Origin: Actinomyces slackii
Lineage (GTDB): Bacteria > Actinomycetota > Actinomycetes > Actinomycetales > Actinomycetaceae
Assembly: GCF_900637295.1 (NCBI RefSeq)
Contig: NZ_LR134363.1
Span: 2,418,001-2,482,000 of the forward strand
Direction: 5' to 3'
DNA: 64,000 nt
Positions 38,887-46,739 of the stretch are shown here, piece after piece (position 1 is the first letter of the stretch; each line of letters starts with the position of its first letter). Below the pieces are notes generated by a model. That model saw only the letters and a program-made list of their open reading frames with translations, was not told where the DNA came from and ran no database searches. The position numbers and the translations under genes were made by a program.

Positions 38887-39483
38887 GTGAATGGCACTGG
38901 TTGGTCGCAGCAGGGCGAGACAAGCGCTATCCCCGAACGATTCGAGGAGGCGCTGCTGTCCATTCGCGACACTCCCCGGCCTCGTGGCCTGGTGCTGGAG
39001 GAAGTGCCGGCCCCCAGCCGCATGGCGCCCTATGCCGCTGCGCTAACAGCGGAGACTGTCCACACTGTGGGCGGCACGCCGGTGGGCTCGGGACGATTCG
39101 TCATCCTGCACGACCCGGCGGGGCAGGAGTCCTGGGACTCCGACTTCCGCATGGTGGTCATGGTGCGCGCTCGGCTCGACGACGAGGTCCACGTCGACCC
39201 GCTGCTGGGAACGGCCGCCTGGTCGTGGCTGACGGATTCACTGGACGACGCCGGCGCCGGCTACCACGCCCTGGTGGGCACGGTCACCCGGGTGCTGTCG
39301 GAGACCTTCGGGGGCCTGGAGCTCTCCGATGCCTGCGGGCACGCTGAGATCCGCGCCTCCTGGTCCCCCGCCACGGCTGATCTGAGCCCTCATCTGACGG
39401 CCTGGTACGAGCTCATCCTCATGGCCTCCGGGCATGAGCCGGCCCTGGTGCGCCCCCTGAGCCTGGCCGGAGACCGTCAGTGA
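38887..39483 (+). CDS. DUF3000 domain-containing protein
   Basis: A 198-residue protein of the actinobacterial DUF3000 family: PERFEEALLSI, VLEEVPAPSRMAPYAAALTA, RFVILHDPAGQESWDSDFRM, WSWLTDSLDDAG and a C-terminal RASWSPATADLSPHLTAWYEL. The function is not known. It precedes and overlaps the RNase D gene by 4 bp, an arrangement usual in Actinobacteria. GTG at 38887 is preferred because homology begins after it and a -10 box lies 7 nt upstream; an in-frame TTG at 38815 is less likely. Confidence 0.88.
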   Translation: MNGTGWSQQGETSAIPERFEEALLSIRDTPRPRGLVLEEVPAPSRMAPYAAALTAETVHTVGGTPVGSGRFVILHDPAGQESWDSDFRMVVMVRARLDDEVHVDPLLGTAAWSWLTDSLDDAGAGYHALVGTVTRVLSETFGGLELSDACGHAEIRASWSPATADLSPHLTAWYELILMASGHEPALVRPLSLAGDRQ

Positions 39484-40763
39484 CCCCTTCCCCTCCTCTG
39501 CCCGCCGCCGAGCCGGGCACCACCGATCACCCCATAGCTCCTGAGCAGGTTCGCGACTACCTGCGTCCCCGTGACGGGCTCCCGGCGATCACCGCCGATC
39601 CCCAGGCGCTGAGCGACGCCGCTCGCGCCCTGGCCGCAGGCGCGGGCCCTATTGCCGTGGACGCCGAGCGGGCCTCGGGATTCCGCTACGGCCAGAGCGC
39701 CTACCTCCTCCAGCTGCGGCGCCGGGGCACGGGCACGCTGCTCATCGACCCTCTCAGCTCGGGGAGCCTGGCTCCCCTGGCGCGGGCGCTGCACGGGCCC
39801 GAGTGGATCCTTCATGCCGCCGATCAGGACCTGCCCTGCCTGACCGCCCTGGACCTGCGCGCATCCCGCCTGTTCGACACCGAGCTGGCCGCCCGCCTGC
39901 TGGGCCGGGCGCATGTGGGCCTGGGGGCGGTGGTCGAGGAGACCCTGGGCCTGCGCCTGGCCAAGGATCACGCCGCAGCCGATTGGTCCACCCGGCCCCT
40001 GCCCACCTCCTGGCTGGTCTACGCCGCGCTGGATGTTGAGCTGCTCATCGAGCTGCGGCAGGCCCTGGGCGATGAGCTCCATACCGCGGGCAAGGCCGAC
40101 TGGGCGGCCCAGGAGTTCGAGCATGTGCGCACCCGTCCGCCCAGGCCTGCCAAGGTCGATCCGTGGCGCAAGACACCGCGGGCCGGCAAGGCCGTGCGCT
40201 CCCCCAGGTCCTTGGCGATTCTGCGCGAGCTGTGGATCTCGCGCGAGGAGCTGGCCGCCCAGTTGGACCGCACCCCCTCCAAGGTGCTGCCGCATCAGGC
40301 GCTGGTGGCGGCGGCGGTTGCCCGGCCCACCTCACGGCGCAAGATGACCGCGCTCAAGGAGTTCTCCTCACGCCAGGCGCGCCAGTACCAGGAGAGGTGG
40401 TGGCGGGCCATCGAGCGCGCCCTGCAGCTTCCCGACGACGATCTGCCGCCCACGCGTGCCCCCCTGGGCCCCGATGAGTTGCCCCAGCCGCGCTCCTGGG
40501 AGCGCCACCACGCAGAGTCCGCCCGCGCCCTGGCCCGTGTGCGCGCCACGGTGCATGAGCGGGCCGAGGCCATCCGGGTGCCCCAGGAGCTGCTGCTCGC
40601 CCCTGACGTCCAGCGCCGCCTGGCCTGGCGCCTGGGCCTGGAGGCTCAGGACGGCCATCGGCGTCCGGGCACCCGTGAGATCGAGCAGCGCCTGGAGGCG
40701 CTGGGGGCCAGGCCCTGGCAGGTCGAGCAGACAGCCTCGGCCATCGCCGGCGCGCTGGCCTGA
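39480..40763 (+). CDS. rnd: Ribonuclease D (DEDDy exonuclease with HRDC domains)
   Basis: A 427-residue 3'-5' exoribonuclease involved in tRNA and stable RNA trimming. Catalytic motifs are visible: IAVDAERASGF (Asp-x-Glu), WILHAADQDLPCL (Asp) and VYAALDVELLIEL (Tyr and Asp). An HRDC domain follows (LAILRELWISREELAAQLDR, KVLPHQALVAAAVARP), with a probable second one toward the C-terminus. GTG overlaps the DUF3000 stop. It converges on pflA. Confidence 0.9.
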   Translation: MTPSPPLPAAEPGTTDHPIAPEQVRDYLRPRDGLPAITADPQALSDAARALAAGAGPIAVDAERASGFRYGQSAYLLQLRRRGTGTLLIDPLSSGSLAPLARALHGPEWILHAADQDLPCLTALDLRASRLFDTELAARLLGRAHVGLGAVVEETLGLRLAKDHAAADWSTRPLPTSWLVYAALDVELLIELRQALGDELHTAGKADWAAQEFEHVRTRPPRPAKVDPWRKTPRAGKAVRSPRSLAILRELWISREELAAQLDRTPSKVLPHQALVAAAVARPTSRRKMTALKEFSSRQARQYQERWWRAIERALQLPDDDLPPTRAPLGPDELPQPRSWERHHAESARALARVRATVHERAEAIRVPQELLLAPDVQRRLAWRLGLEAQDGHRRPGTREIEQRLEALGARPWQVEQTASAIAGALA

Positions 40764-40791
40764 CCCGATCCCGCGCGGGGCCGGGCGATGA

Positions 40792-41667
40792 TCAGTAGAC
40801 CGTGAATCCGTGGGCGCGGAAGATGGCGCGGGTGGACTCCACGAGCTCGGGCTCGGGGGGCCGGGTGTCCCTGAGCCGGTAGTCCAGGCCCAGGCTGTCC
40901 CACTTGTCGGTGCCCATCTGGTGGAAGGGCAGGACCTCGACTCGGCTCACCGAGCCCCAGCGCTCGATGATGCGCGCGACATTCTCGACATTGGCCGGGT
41001 CATCGGTCAGGCCCGGCACGAGCACGAAGCGCGCCCAGATCTCAATGCCCCTGGCCGCCAGGCGATCGCCGAAGGCGATGGTGGGAGCCAGCTCCCTGCC
41101 GGTGACCGCCGCGTAGGTCTCCTCATCCCCGCTCTTGACATCCAGCAGGACCAGGTCGATGGTGTCGAGCATCTCATCGGTGGCGTTGGCGCCCAGGTAG
41201 CCGGAGGTGTCGATGCAGGTGTGGATGCCCATGGCCTTGGCCCCGGCCAGCAGTCGGGCGGCGAAGGCCGGCTGCATGAGGACCTCGCCGCCGGACAGGG
41301 TGATGCCCCCCTTGGAGGCGCGGAAGACGCCCCGGTAGCGGCGCATGCGTCGCAGGAGCTCGGCGGCCTCCACCGGCTCGCCGTCCTTCATGAGGAAGGT
41401 GTCCGGGTTGTGGCAGTACAGGCAGCGCAGGGGGCATCCGTTGAGGAAGACGGTCATCCGCGTGCCGGGGCCGTCCACCGCGGTGACGAGCTCCCAGGAG
41501 TGGATGGAGCCCAGCTCACCGCTGCGCATGCGCTCCAGGCGCTCGGAGCGCTGAAGGTCGGTGAGCTCCTCGAGCCCGCCGATGCCGGCTCCGCGCAGGC
41601 GGGCGGCCGGGGCCAGGAAGTCCTGGTCCCGGCCGCCCGCCTGCGCGGTCGTGCGCGTCTCGGACAT
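40792..41667 (-). CDS. pflA: Pyruvate formate-lyase activating enzyme
   Basis: A 291-residue radical SAM enzyme that abstracts a hydrogen to create the glycyl radical of pyruvate formate-lyase. The cluster motif is CPLRCLYC within FLNGCPLRCLYCHNP, followed by GGITLSGGEVLMQP and DTSGYLGANA. An N-terminal extension of about 55 residues precedes the core. It is the third gene of the pflB, glycyl-radical ORF, pflA operon, 22 nt after the glycyl-radical gene. Its target here should be the glycine in the separate 81-residue protein. Confidence 0.93.
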   Translation of the reverse strand: MSETRTTAQAGGRDQDFLAPAARLRGAGIGGLEELTDLQRSERLERMRSGELGSIHSWELVTAVDGPGTRMTVFLNGCPLRCLYCHNPDTFLMKDGEPVEAAELLRRMRRYRGVFRASKGGITLSGGEVLMQPAFAARLLAGAKAMGIHTCIDTSGYLGANATDEMLDTIDLVLLDVKSGDEETYAAVTGRELAPTIAFGDRLAARGIEIWARFVLVPGLTDDPANVENVARIIERWGSVSRVEVLPFHQMGTDKWDSLGLDYRLRDTRPPEPELVESTRAIFRAHGFTVY

Positions 41668-41689
41668 CAACGACCGCTTGATGCTCGGC

Positions 41690-41935
41690 TCAGGCCTGGG
41701 AGTGGAAGGTGCGGTCCAGGACGTCGAGCTGCTGCTCGCGAGTGAGCTTGACGAAGTTGACGGCGTAGCCCGAGACGCGCACCGTCAGGTTCGGGTAGTT
41801 CTCCGGGTGCTCCATGGCGTCCTCGAGGGTGTTGCGGTCAAGGACGTTGATGTTGGCGTGGTACAGGCCCTTGACGCCGCCGTTGTCCTGACGCTGAGCC
41901 TTCATCGAGGCGAGGCGCTCTTCATACGTGGCCAT
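41690..41935 (-). CDS. Stand-alone glycyl-radical domain of pyruvate formate-lyase (GrcA-like)
   Basis: An 81-residue protein. After about 22 residues ([20 protein letters not shown]) it matches the C-terminal end of pyruvate formate-lyase: [33 protein letters not shown] (radical Gly) and [14 protein letters not shown]. The neighbouring PflB lacks this segment, so this protein must supply the radical in trans. E. coli GrcA/YfiD is similar but is only a spare part beside a complete PflB. RBS AAAGGGG lies about 8 nt before the ATG. It is in a different frame from pflB (73 nt between), so a simple frameshift or stop-codon error does not explain it. Confidence 0.9.
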   Translation of the reverse strand: MATYEERLASMKAQRQDNGGVKGLYHANINVLDRNTLEDAMEHPENYPNLTVRVSGYAVNFVKLTREQQLDVLDRTFHSQA

Positions 41936-41991
41936 GGCTAGGCCCCTTTCGTGATCGGTGAACAGTGTGTGGTCTGGCGGTGATCCGAGTC

Positions 41992-42009
41992 ATCCGCCAC
42001 AGGGCGGAT
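41992..42009 (-). other. Small stem-loop between pflB and the glycyl-radical gene
   Basis: ATCCGCC (41992-41998) and GGCGGAT (42003-42009) pair around a 4-nt loop right after the pflB stop codon. It could slow 3' decay or set the ratio of the two cistrons. No T-run follows. Confidence 0.45.
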
Positions 42010-44123
42010 CAGATCTCGGCGCAGTCGTCGGGAACGAATCCGGCGTCGAGGATGCCCACGAGGTTGGCCACCCGCTCGGCCTCGGTGCGGCCCAGGCCCT
42101 GGGGGGTGATGGTGTTGGTCAGCGAGATGCCGTCGAGGGCGTCGTTGTAGTCCAGCTTGCCCACCGAGAGCATGGAGGCGACCATCCCGTGAGTGTCCAT
42201 GCCGTTCTCCGGGTTGGCCCCCGGGGAGAAGGGCGTGCCCTTGCGGTGCCCGGAGGGGAAGTTCCCGGTGGCCTTGCCGTAGACCACATTGGAGGTGATG
42301 GTCAGCACCGACTGGGTGGGGATGGCGTCGCGGTAGAAGGGCTGGGCCTTGATCTTGGACATGACCGTGTGGACCACGGTGGCGGCGATGTCGTCGGCGC
42401 GGTCGTCGTCATTGCCGTAGATCGGGAAGTCGCCCTCGGTGATGTAGTCCACCACCAGGCCGGTCTCATCGCGCACCGGGGTGACCGTGGCGTACTTGAT
42501 GGCGCTCAGGGAGTCGGCCACGATGGACAGCCCGGCGATCCCGCAGCCCATGGTGCGGATGATCTCCGAGTCGTGCAGGGCCATCTCGATGGACTCGTAG
42601 GCGTAGCGGTCGTGGCAGTAGTGGATGATGTTGAGGGCCTCGACGTAGGTGGCCACCACCCAGTCGAGCATCTTCTCGTACTTGTCCCAGACCTCATCGA
42701 AGTCCAGCGGACCGTCCCCCTCGATGCCGGGCAGCCCGGAGACCACCTGCTTGCCGGTCATCTCGTCGCGCCCGCCGTTGATGGCGTAGAGCAGGGCCTT
42801 GGCGGAGTTGACGCGGGCGCCGAAGAACTGCATCTGCTTGCCGACCTTCATCGGCGACACGCAGCAGGCGATGGCGGCGTCGTCCCCCCAGTGCTCGCGG
42901 ATCTGCTCATCGGCCTCGTACTGGATGGAGGAGGTGGTGATGGAGATCAGCGCGCAGAACTCCTTATAGCCCTGGGGCAGGTTCTCGTCCCAGAAGATCG
43001 TGATGTTGGGCTCCGGGGCGGGGCCGAGGTTGCGCAGGGTCTGCAGCAGCCTGAAGGAGGTCTTGGTGACCTGTGAGCGGCCGTCCTCGGAGAATCCGGC
43101 ATCCGACCAGGTGGCCCAGTAGGGATCGCCGGAGAAGATCTGGTCGTAGTCGATGGTGCGCAGGAAGCGGGTGATGCGCAGCTTGATGACGATGTGGTCG
43201 ATGAGCTCCTGGGCGCGGGTCTCGTCGATGATCCCGGCGGCCAGGTCGCGCTCGAAGTAGACGTCGAGGAAGGCCGACAGGCGCCCGATGCTCATGGCGG
43301 CGCCGTCCTGGGACTTCACCGAGGCCAGGTAGGCGAAGTAGGTCCACTGCACGGCCTCATGGGCGTTCCTGGCCGGACCGGAGATGTCATAGCCGTAGGA
43401 GGCGGCCATGGCCTTGAGCTTCTTGAGGGCCTTGATCTGCTCGGAGTGCTCCTCGCGGTAGCGCGCCCAGTGCTCGGAGAAGGGCTCGCCGGCGACCTCG
43501 TCCCTGGCGATCTGCTTGAGCTCGATGAGCCGGTCCACGCCGTAGAGCGCCACTCGCCGGTAGTCGCCGATGATGCGACCGCGCCCGTAGGCGTCGGGAA
43601 GGCCGGTGATGATGTGGGAGGAGCGGGCTGCGCGAATGCGCGGGGTGTAGATGTCGAAGACCGCGTCGTTGTGGGTCTTGCGGTACTGGGTGAAGATCTT
43701 CTTGACCTCGGGGTCGACCTCCTTGCCGGCCTCCTTGATCGCGGTCTCCACCATGCGCCATCCGCCGTTGGGCATCATGGCGCGCTTGAGCGGGGAGTCG
43801 GTCTGCAGACCGACGATGACATCGTCATCGGGGCTGATGTAGCCGGGCTTGAAGGCGTCGATATCAGCGGGGGTGTGGGTGTCGACGTCGAGGATGCGGA
43901 CCTTGCGCTCCTTGGACAGGAACTCCTTCTCCAGGGTGTCCCACACGCGCAGGGTCTTCTCGGTGGCGCCCGCCAGGAAGGAGGCGTCGCCGTCATAGGG
44001 GGTGTAGTTGCGCTGAATGAAGTCGCGGACGTCAGTGCTCTCGGTCCACGGACCGGTGACGAAGCCCTCCCAGGCCTCATCCCTGGCGCCCGTGGTGGCG
44101 GCTGTCGTGAGCTCGGCGGTCAT
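42009..44123 (-). CDS. pflB: Pyruvate formate-lyase catalytic protein without glycyl-radical domain
   Basis: A 704-residue formate C-acetyltransferase (pyruvate + CoA to acetyl-CoA + formate). The barrel is complete, with the catalytic Cys-Cys pair in IACCVSPMKVGKQ and segments GWRMVETAIKEAG, LPDAYGRGRIIGDYRR and DGISLTNTITPQGLG. It ends at LVGILDAGFVPDDCAEI, exactly where ordinary PflB (about 760-790 residues) goes on into the loop and the glycyl-radical domain. That domain is encoded by the next gene. 704 plus 81 residues is about the length of a normal PflB. RBS GGGAGGG lies before the ATG at 44123. Confidence 0.93.
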   Translation of the reverse strand: MTAELTTAATTGARDEAWEGFVTGPWTESTDVRDFIQRNYTPYDGDASFLAGATEKTLRVWDTLEKEFLSKERKVRILDVDTHTPADIDAFKPGYISPDDDVIVGLQTDSPLKRAMMPNGGWRMVETAIKEAGKEVDPEVKKIFTQYRKTHNDAVFDIYTPRIRAARSSHIITGLPDAYGRGRIIGDYRRVALYGVDRLIELKQIARDEVAGEPFSEHWARYREEHSEQIKALKKLKAMAASYGYDISGPARNAHEAVQWTYFAYLASVKSQDGAAMSIGRLSAFLDVYFERDLAAGIIDETRAQELIDHIVIKLRITRFLRTIDYDQIFSGDPYWATWSDAGFSEDGRSQVTKTSFRLLQTLRNLGPAPEPNITIFWDENLPQGYKEFCALISITTSSIQYEADEQIREHWGDDAAIACCVSPMKVGKQMQFFGARVNSAKALLYAINGGRDEMTGKQVVSGLPGIEGDGPLDFDEVWDKYEKMLDWVVATYVEALNIIHYCHDRYAYESIEMALHDSEIIRTMGCGIAGLSIVADSLSAIKYATVTPVRDETGLVVDYITEGDFPIYGNDDDRADDIAATVVHTVMSKIKAQPFYRDAIPTQSVLTITSNVVYGKATGNFPSGHRKGTPFSPGANPENGMDTHGMVASMLSVGKLDYNDALDGISLTNTITPQGLGRTEAERVANLVGILDAGFVPDDCAEI

Positions 44124-44582
44124 CCTTGCCCTCCCTCATGTGGGCGGCCGGTGAGCCACCCGGTGGTGATCGCCCTTGTGAGGCGAGGCGGCACATCCGC
44201 GCCGTCGCCCCCAGCCTAGGCCGCGCCCGCCTGGAGTTGGGCCACTAGTCCCTGGCTGCTCGGTGCGATGACTCACAGGGGTCTTGCGCGCACCCCATAC
44301 CGGGGACGAAGGTCCCGTCGCGCTCGAATCCCGGCCATCCCGTTGAGTGGCCGCCCCATCCTGATCAGACCACGGCAGACGGGGAATTGGCGGGGGATTG
44401 GCGAAGTGCGTCGCCGTGTCGAATGCCTGCCGCTAGGACGGCCGTCCCATGCGATCGCGGGCATCGGCGCGCCGCGGCGGCGGTTGTGCCCGTGGCGGTC
44501 CCAAAGTCCCGATCGCCCAGGGCGCCCGCGCCATCGGGAGGCGACCACCAGCCGCGACCGGGGAGATGCCCGGCCCGAGTCC
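44124..44582. other. 459-bp gap without a convincing gene
   Basis: This region lies upstream of pflB and downstream of dxs, both on the minus strand. It should contain the pflB promoter; TAGGCT on the minus strand (44218-44213) is a possible -10 element 90 nt before the pflB ATG, without a good -35 box. Open frames across it have no ribosome binding site and look like high-GC noise. I see no tRNA, repeat array or clear terminator. Confidence 0.5.
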
Positions 44583-46571
44583 CTAGCCGGCGGCCCCCAC
44601 GAGCTCCTGGGCGGCGCGCAGCAGGCCGGCCTCATCCATGCCGAAGTCGGCCAGCAGCTCCTCGCGCGAGGCCGTGTCGAGGAAGGCCCGGGGAACGCCC
44701 ACGCGGCGCCAGGCCGCGGCGCGCCCGGGATGGGCCGACTCCACGGCGTCGCGCAGCTGGGATCCGATCCCGCCGTCGGCCAGCCCGTCCTCGATGACGA
44801 GCACGGCATCGGCCTGCGCGGCGGCGGCCACCAGGGATCCGGGGGCGGGGATCACCCAGCGGGGGCTGACCACTGTGACCCTGCGGCCCTGGCGGCCCAG
44901 CTCGCGACCGGCCGCCACCGCGGCCGTGGCCATGGGCCCCACGGCCACGAGGAGCAGTCGGGGCCCGCCGCTCCGGGCGCCCTCATCGAGGAGCACATCG
45001 ACGGCGTCGAAGGGCGAGGAGGGGTCACCGCCCTGGGCGCCGGGAAGCAGGCCCAGGGACTCCAGGGGCTCGGGGATGGCGCCCTTGGGATAGCGCACCA
45101 CGGTGGGGGCATCGGGAACGGCCACCGCCTGGCGCAGGGCCTGGCGCAGCCCGGCCTCATCCCTGGGGGCCGCCAGGCGCAGGCCGGGGACATGGGCCAG
45201 CAGGGCCATGTCCCACATGCCGTTGTGGCTGGCGCCGTCGGTGCCGGTCAGCCCGGCCCGATCCAGCACGATGGTCACCCCGGCCCGGTGGAGGCCCACA
45301 TCCATGAGCACCTGGTCGAAGGCGCGGTTCAGGAAGGTGGCGTAGAGGGCGACCACCGGGTGGAGGCCCGCGTAGGCCATGCCCGCGCTGGCGGTCAGGG
45401 CGTGCTGCTCGGCGATGCCCACGTCGATGACCCGCTCGGGCATGGCGTCGGCCAGCGGCTGGAGGCCCACGGGGGCCTGCATGGCCGCGGTCACCCCCAC
45501 GAGGCGCTCATCGGCGCGCGCAAGCTCCACGATCTCCTGGGCGAACACCGAGGTCCACCCGAAGCGCTCGGGCACCACCGGAAGCCCGGTCTCGGGATGG
45601 ATGCGGCCCACGGCGTGGAAGCGGTCGGGGCCGTGCTCCTCGGCCGGCGTGTAGCCCCGGCCCTTCTCGGTGATGACGTGAACGATGACCGGCTCGGAGT
45701 ACTCCCGGGCGCGGGTCAGGGCGAACTCCAGGGCGGTGATGTCGTGCCCGTCGACGGGGCCGGTGTACTTGATGCCCAGGTCCTCGAAGAAGGCCGAGGG
45801 CACCAGGACGTCCTTCAGGCCCCGCTTGAGGCCGTGGAGGGCGTCGAAGGCGGCCCTGCCCGGTGCGCCCTGCGCCAGCAGGGTGCGCTTGACCCCCGAG
45901 AGCATCCGCTCATAGCCGGGGTTGGTGCGCAGGGCGTCGAGGTGGTGGGCCAGTCCGCCGATGGTCGGGGCGTAGGAGCGGCCGTTGTCGTTGACCACGA
46001 TGACCAGGTGCTTGTCCGAGGAGTCCGCGATATTGTCCAGGGCCTCCCAGGCCATGCCCCCGGTCATGGCGCCGTCCCCGATGACGGCCACCACATGGCG
46101 GTCCCCCTGGTCCAGCAGGCGGTTGGCCTGGGCCACGCCGTCGGCCCAGGACAGGGAGGTCGAGGCGTGAGAGTTCTCCACGACGTCGTGCACGGACTCC
46201 GCGCGGCAGGGGTAGCCGGACAGTCCGCCGCGCTCGCGCAGGCGGCTGAAGTCCTGGCGGCCGGTGAGCATCTTGTGCACATAGGCCTGGTGGCCGGTGT
46301 CGAAGATGAAGGTGTCCCGCGGGGACTCGAAGGTGCGGTGCAGGGCGATGGTCAGCTCGACCACGCCGAGATTGGGGCCCAGATGCCCCCCGGTGCGAGC
46401 GACGGACTCCACCAGGCGGGTGCGGATCTCGGCGGCGAGGGCGACGAGCTCATCGCTGGTCAGGCGCTGCAGATCGGATGGCTGGCGCACGCCGCCGAGC
46501 AGATCGCCTACGGGCCGCTCGGCTCCCGGCCGACCTGTGCGCGGGGATGCAGGCAAGGTTCCTCTTCTCAT
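44583..46571 (-). CDS. dxs: 1-Deoxy-D-xylulose-5-phosphate synthase
   Basis: A 662-residue thiamine diphosphate enzyme, first step of the MEP isoprenoid pathway (pyruvate plus glyceraldehyde 3-phosphate). Motifs: VARTGGHLGPNLGVVELTIALH, FIFDTGHQAYVHKMLTGR, the TPP motif GDGAMTGGMAWEALDN, YTGPVDGHDI, YATFLNRAFDQVLMDVG and DRAGLTGTDGASHNGMWD. The ATG at 46571 lacks a strong ribosome binding site; the N-terminal 20 residues are variable. It is transcribed divergently from the S9 peptidase gene, with a 168-bp shared upstream region. Confidence 0.95.
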   Translation of the reverse strand: MRRGTLPASPRTGRPGAERPVGDLLGGVRQPSDLQRLTSDELVALAAEIRTRLVESVARTGGHLGPNLGVVELTIALHRTFESPRDTFIFDTGHQAYVHKMLTGRQDFSRLRERGGLSGYPCRAESVHDVVENSHASTSLSWADGVAQANRLLDQGDRHVVAVIGDGAMTGGMAWEALDNIADSSDKHLVIVVNDNGRSYAPTIGGLAHHLDALRTNPGYERMLSGVKRTLLAQGAPGRAAFDALHGLKRGLKDVLVPSAFFEDLGIKYTGPVDGHDITALEFALTRAREYSEPVIVHVITEKGRGYTPAEEHGPDRFHAVGRIHPETGLPVVPERFGWTSVFAQEIVELARADERLVGVTAAMQAPVGLQPLADAMPERVIDVGIAEQHALTASAGMAYAGLHPVVALYATFLNRAFDQVLMDVGLHRAGVTIVLDRAGLTGTDGASHNGMWDMALLAHVPGLRLAAPRDEAGLRQALRQAVAVPDAPTVVRYPKGAIPEPLESLGLLPGAQGGDPSSPFDAVDVLLDEGARSGGPRLLLVAVGPMATAAVAAGRELGRQGRRVTVVSPRWVIPAPGSLVAAAAQADAVLVIEDGLADGGIGSQLRDAVESAHPGRAAAWRRVGVPRAFLDTASREELLADFGMDEAGLLRAAQELVGAAG

Positions 46572-46739
46572 GGGCTCGCAGGGGCGACTCAGCCAGGGCG
46601 ACTGAGGACGTCAAGCGACCAGCATAGGCGCTCGGGACCGAGGACCGGACGTGTCACGCGCATCACGGGCCGAGCACGTAGTGTTGTGCCCGGCCACTGC
46701 GGTCACCGCCCCGCCCCGCCTCTCATGCCAGGAGGAACC

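Noticed and set aside
41936-42008. Sequencing frameshift or read-through joining pflB to the glycyl-radical gene
   Set aside because: The 73-nt gap encodes no PflB-like residues in any frame, and the second gene has its own ribosome binding site and a new N-terminus.
44170-44200. CRP/FNR/Rex-like site before pflB (TGTG and CACA)
   Set aside because: The half-sites are 11 nt apart, which does not match the spacing of these regulators.
44268-46739. Very long plus-strand open frame upstream of the S9 peptidase, giving a 1494-residue protein
   Set aside because: It runs antisense through dxs and the dxs-pflB gap, has low-complexity Gly/His/Val sequence, and the true peptidase start at 46740 has a strong ribosome binding site.
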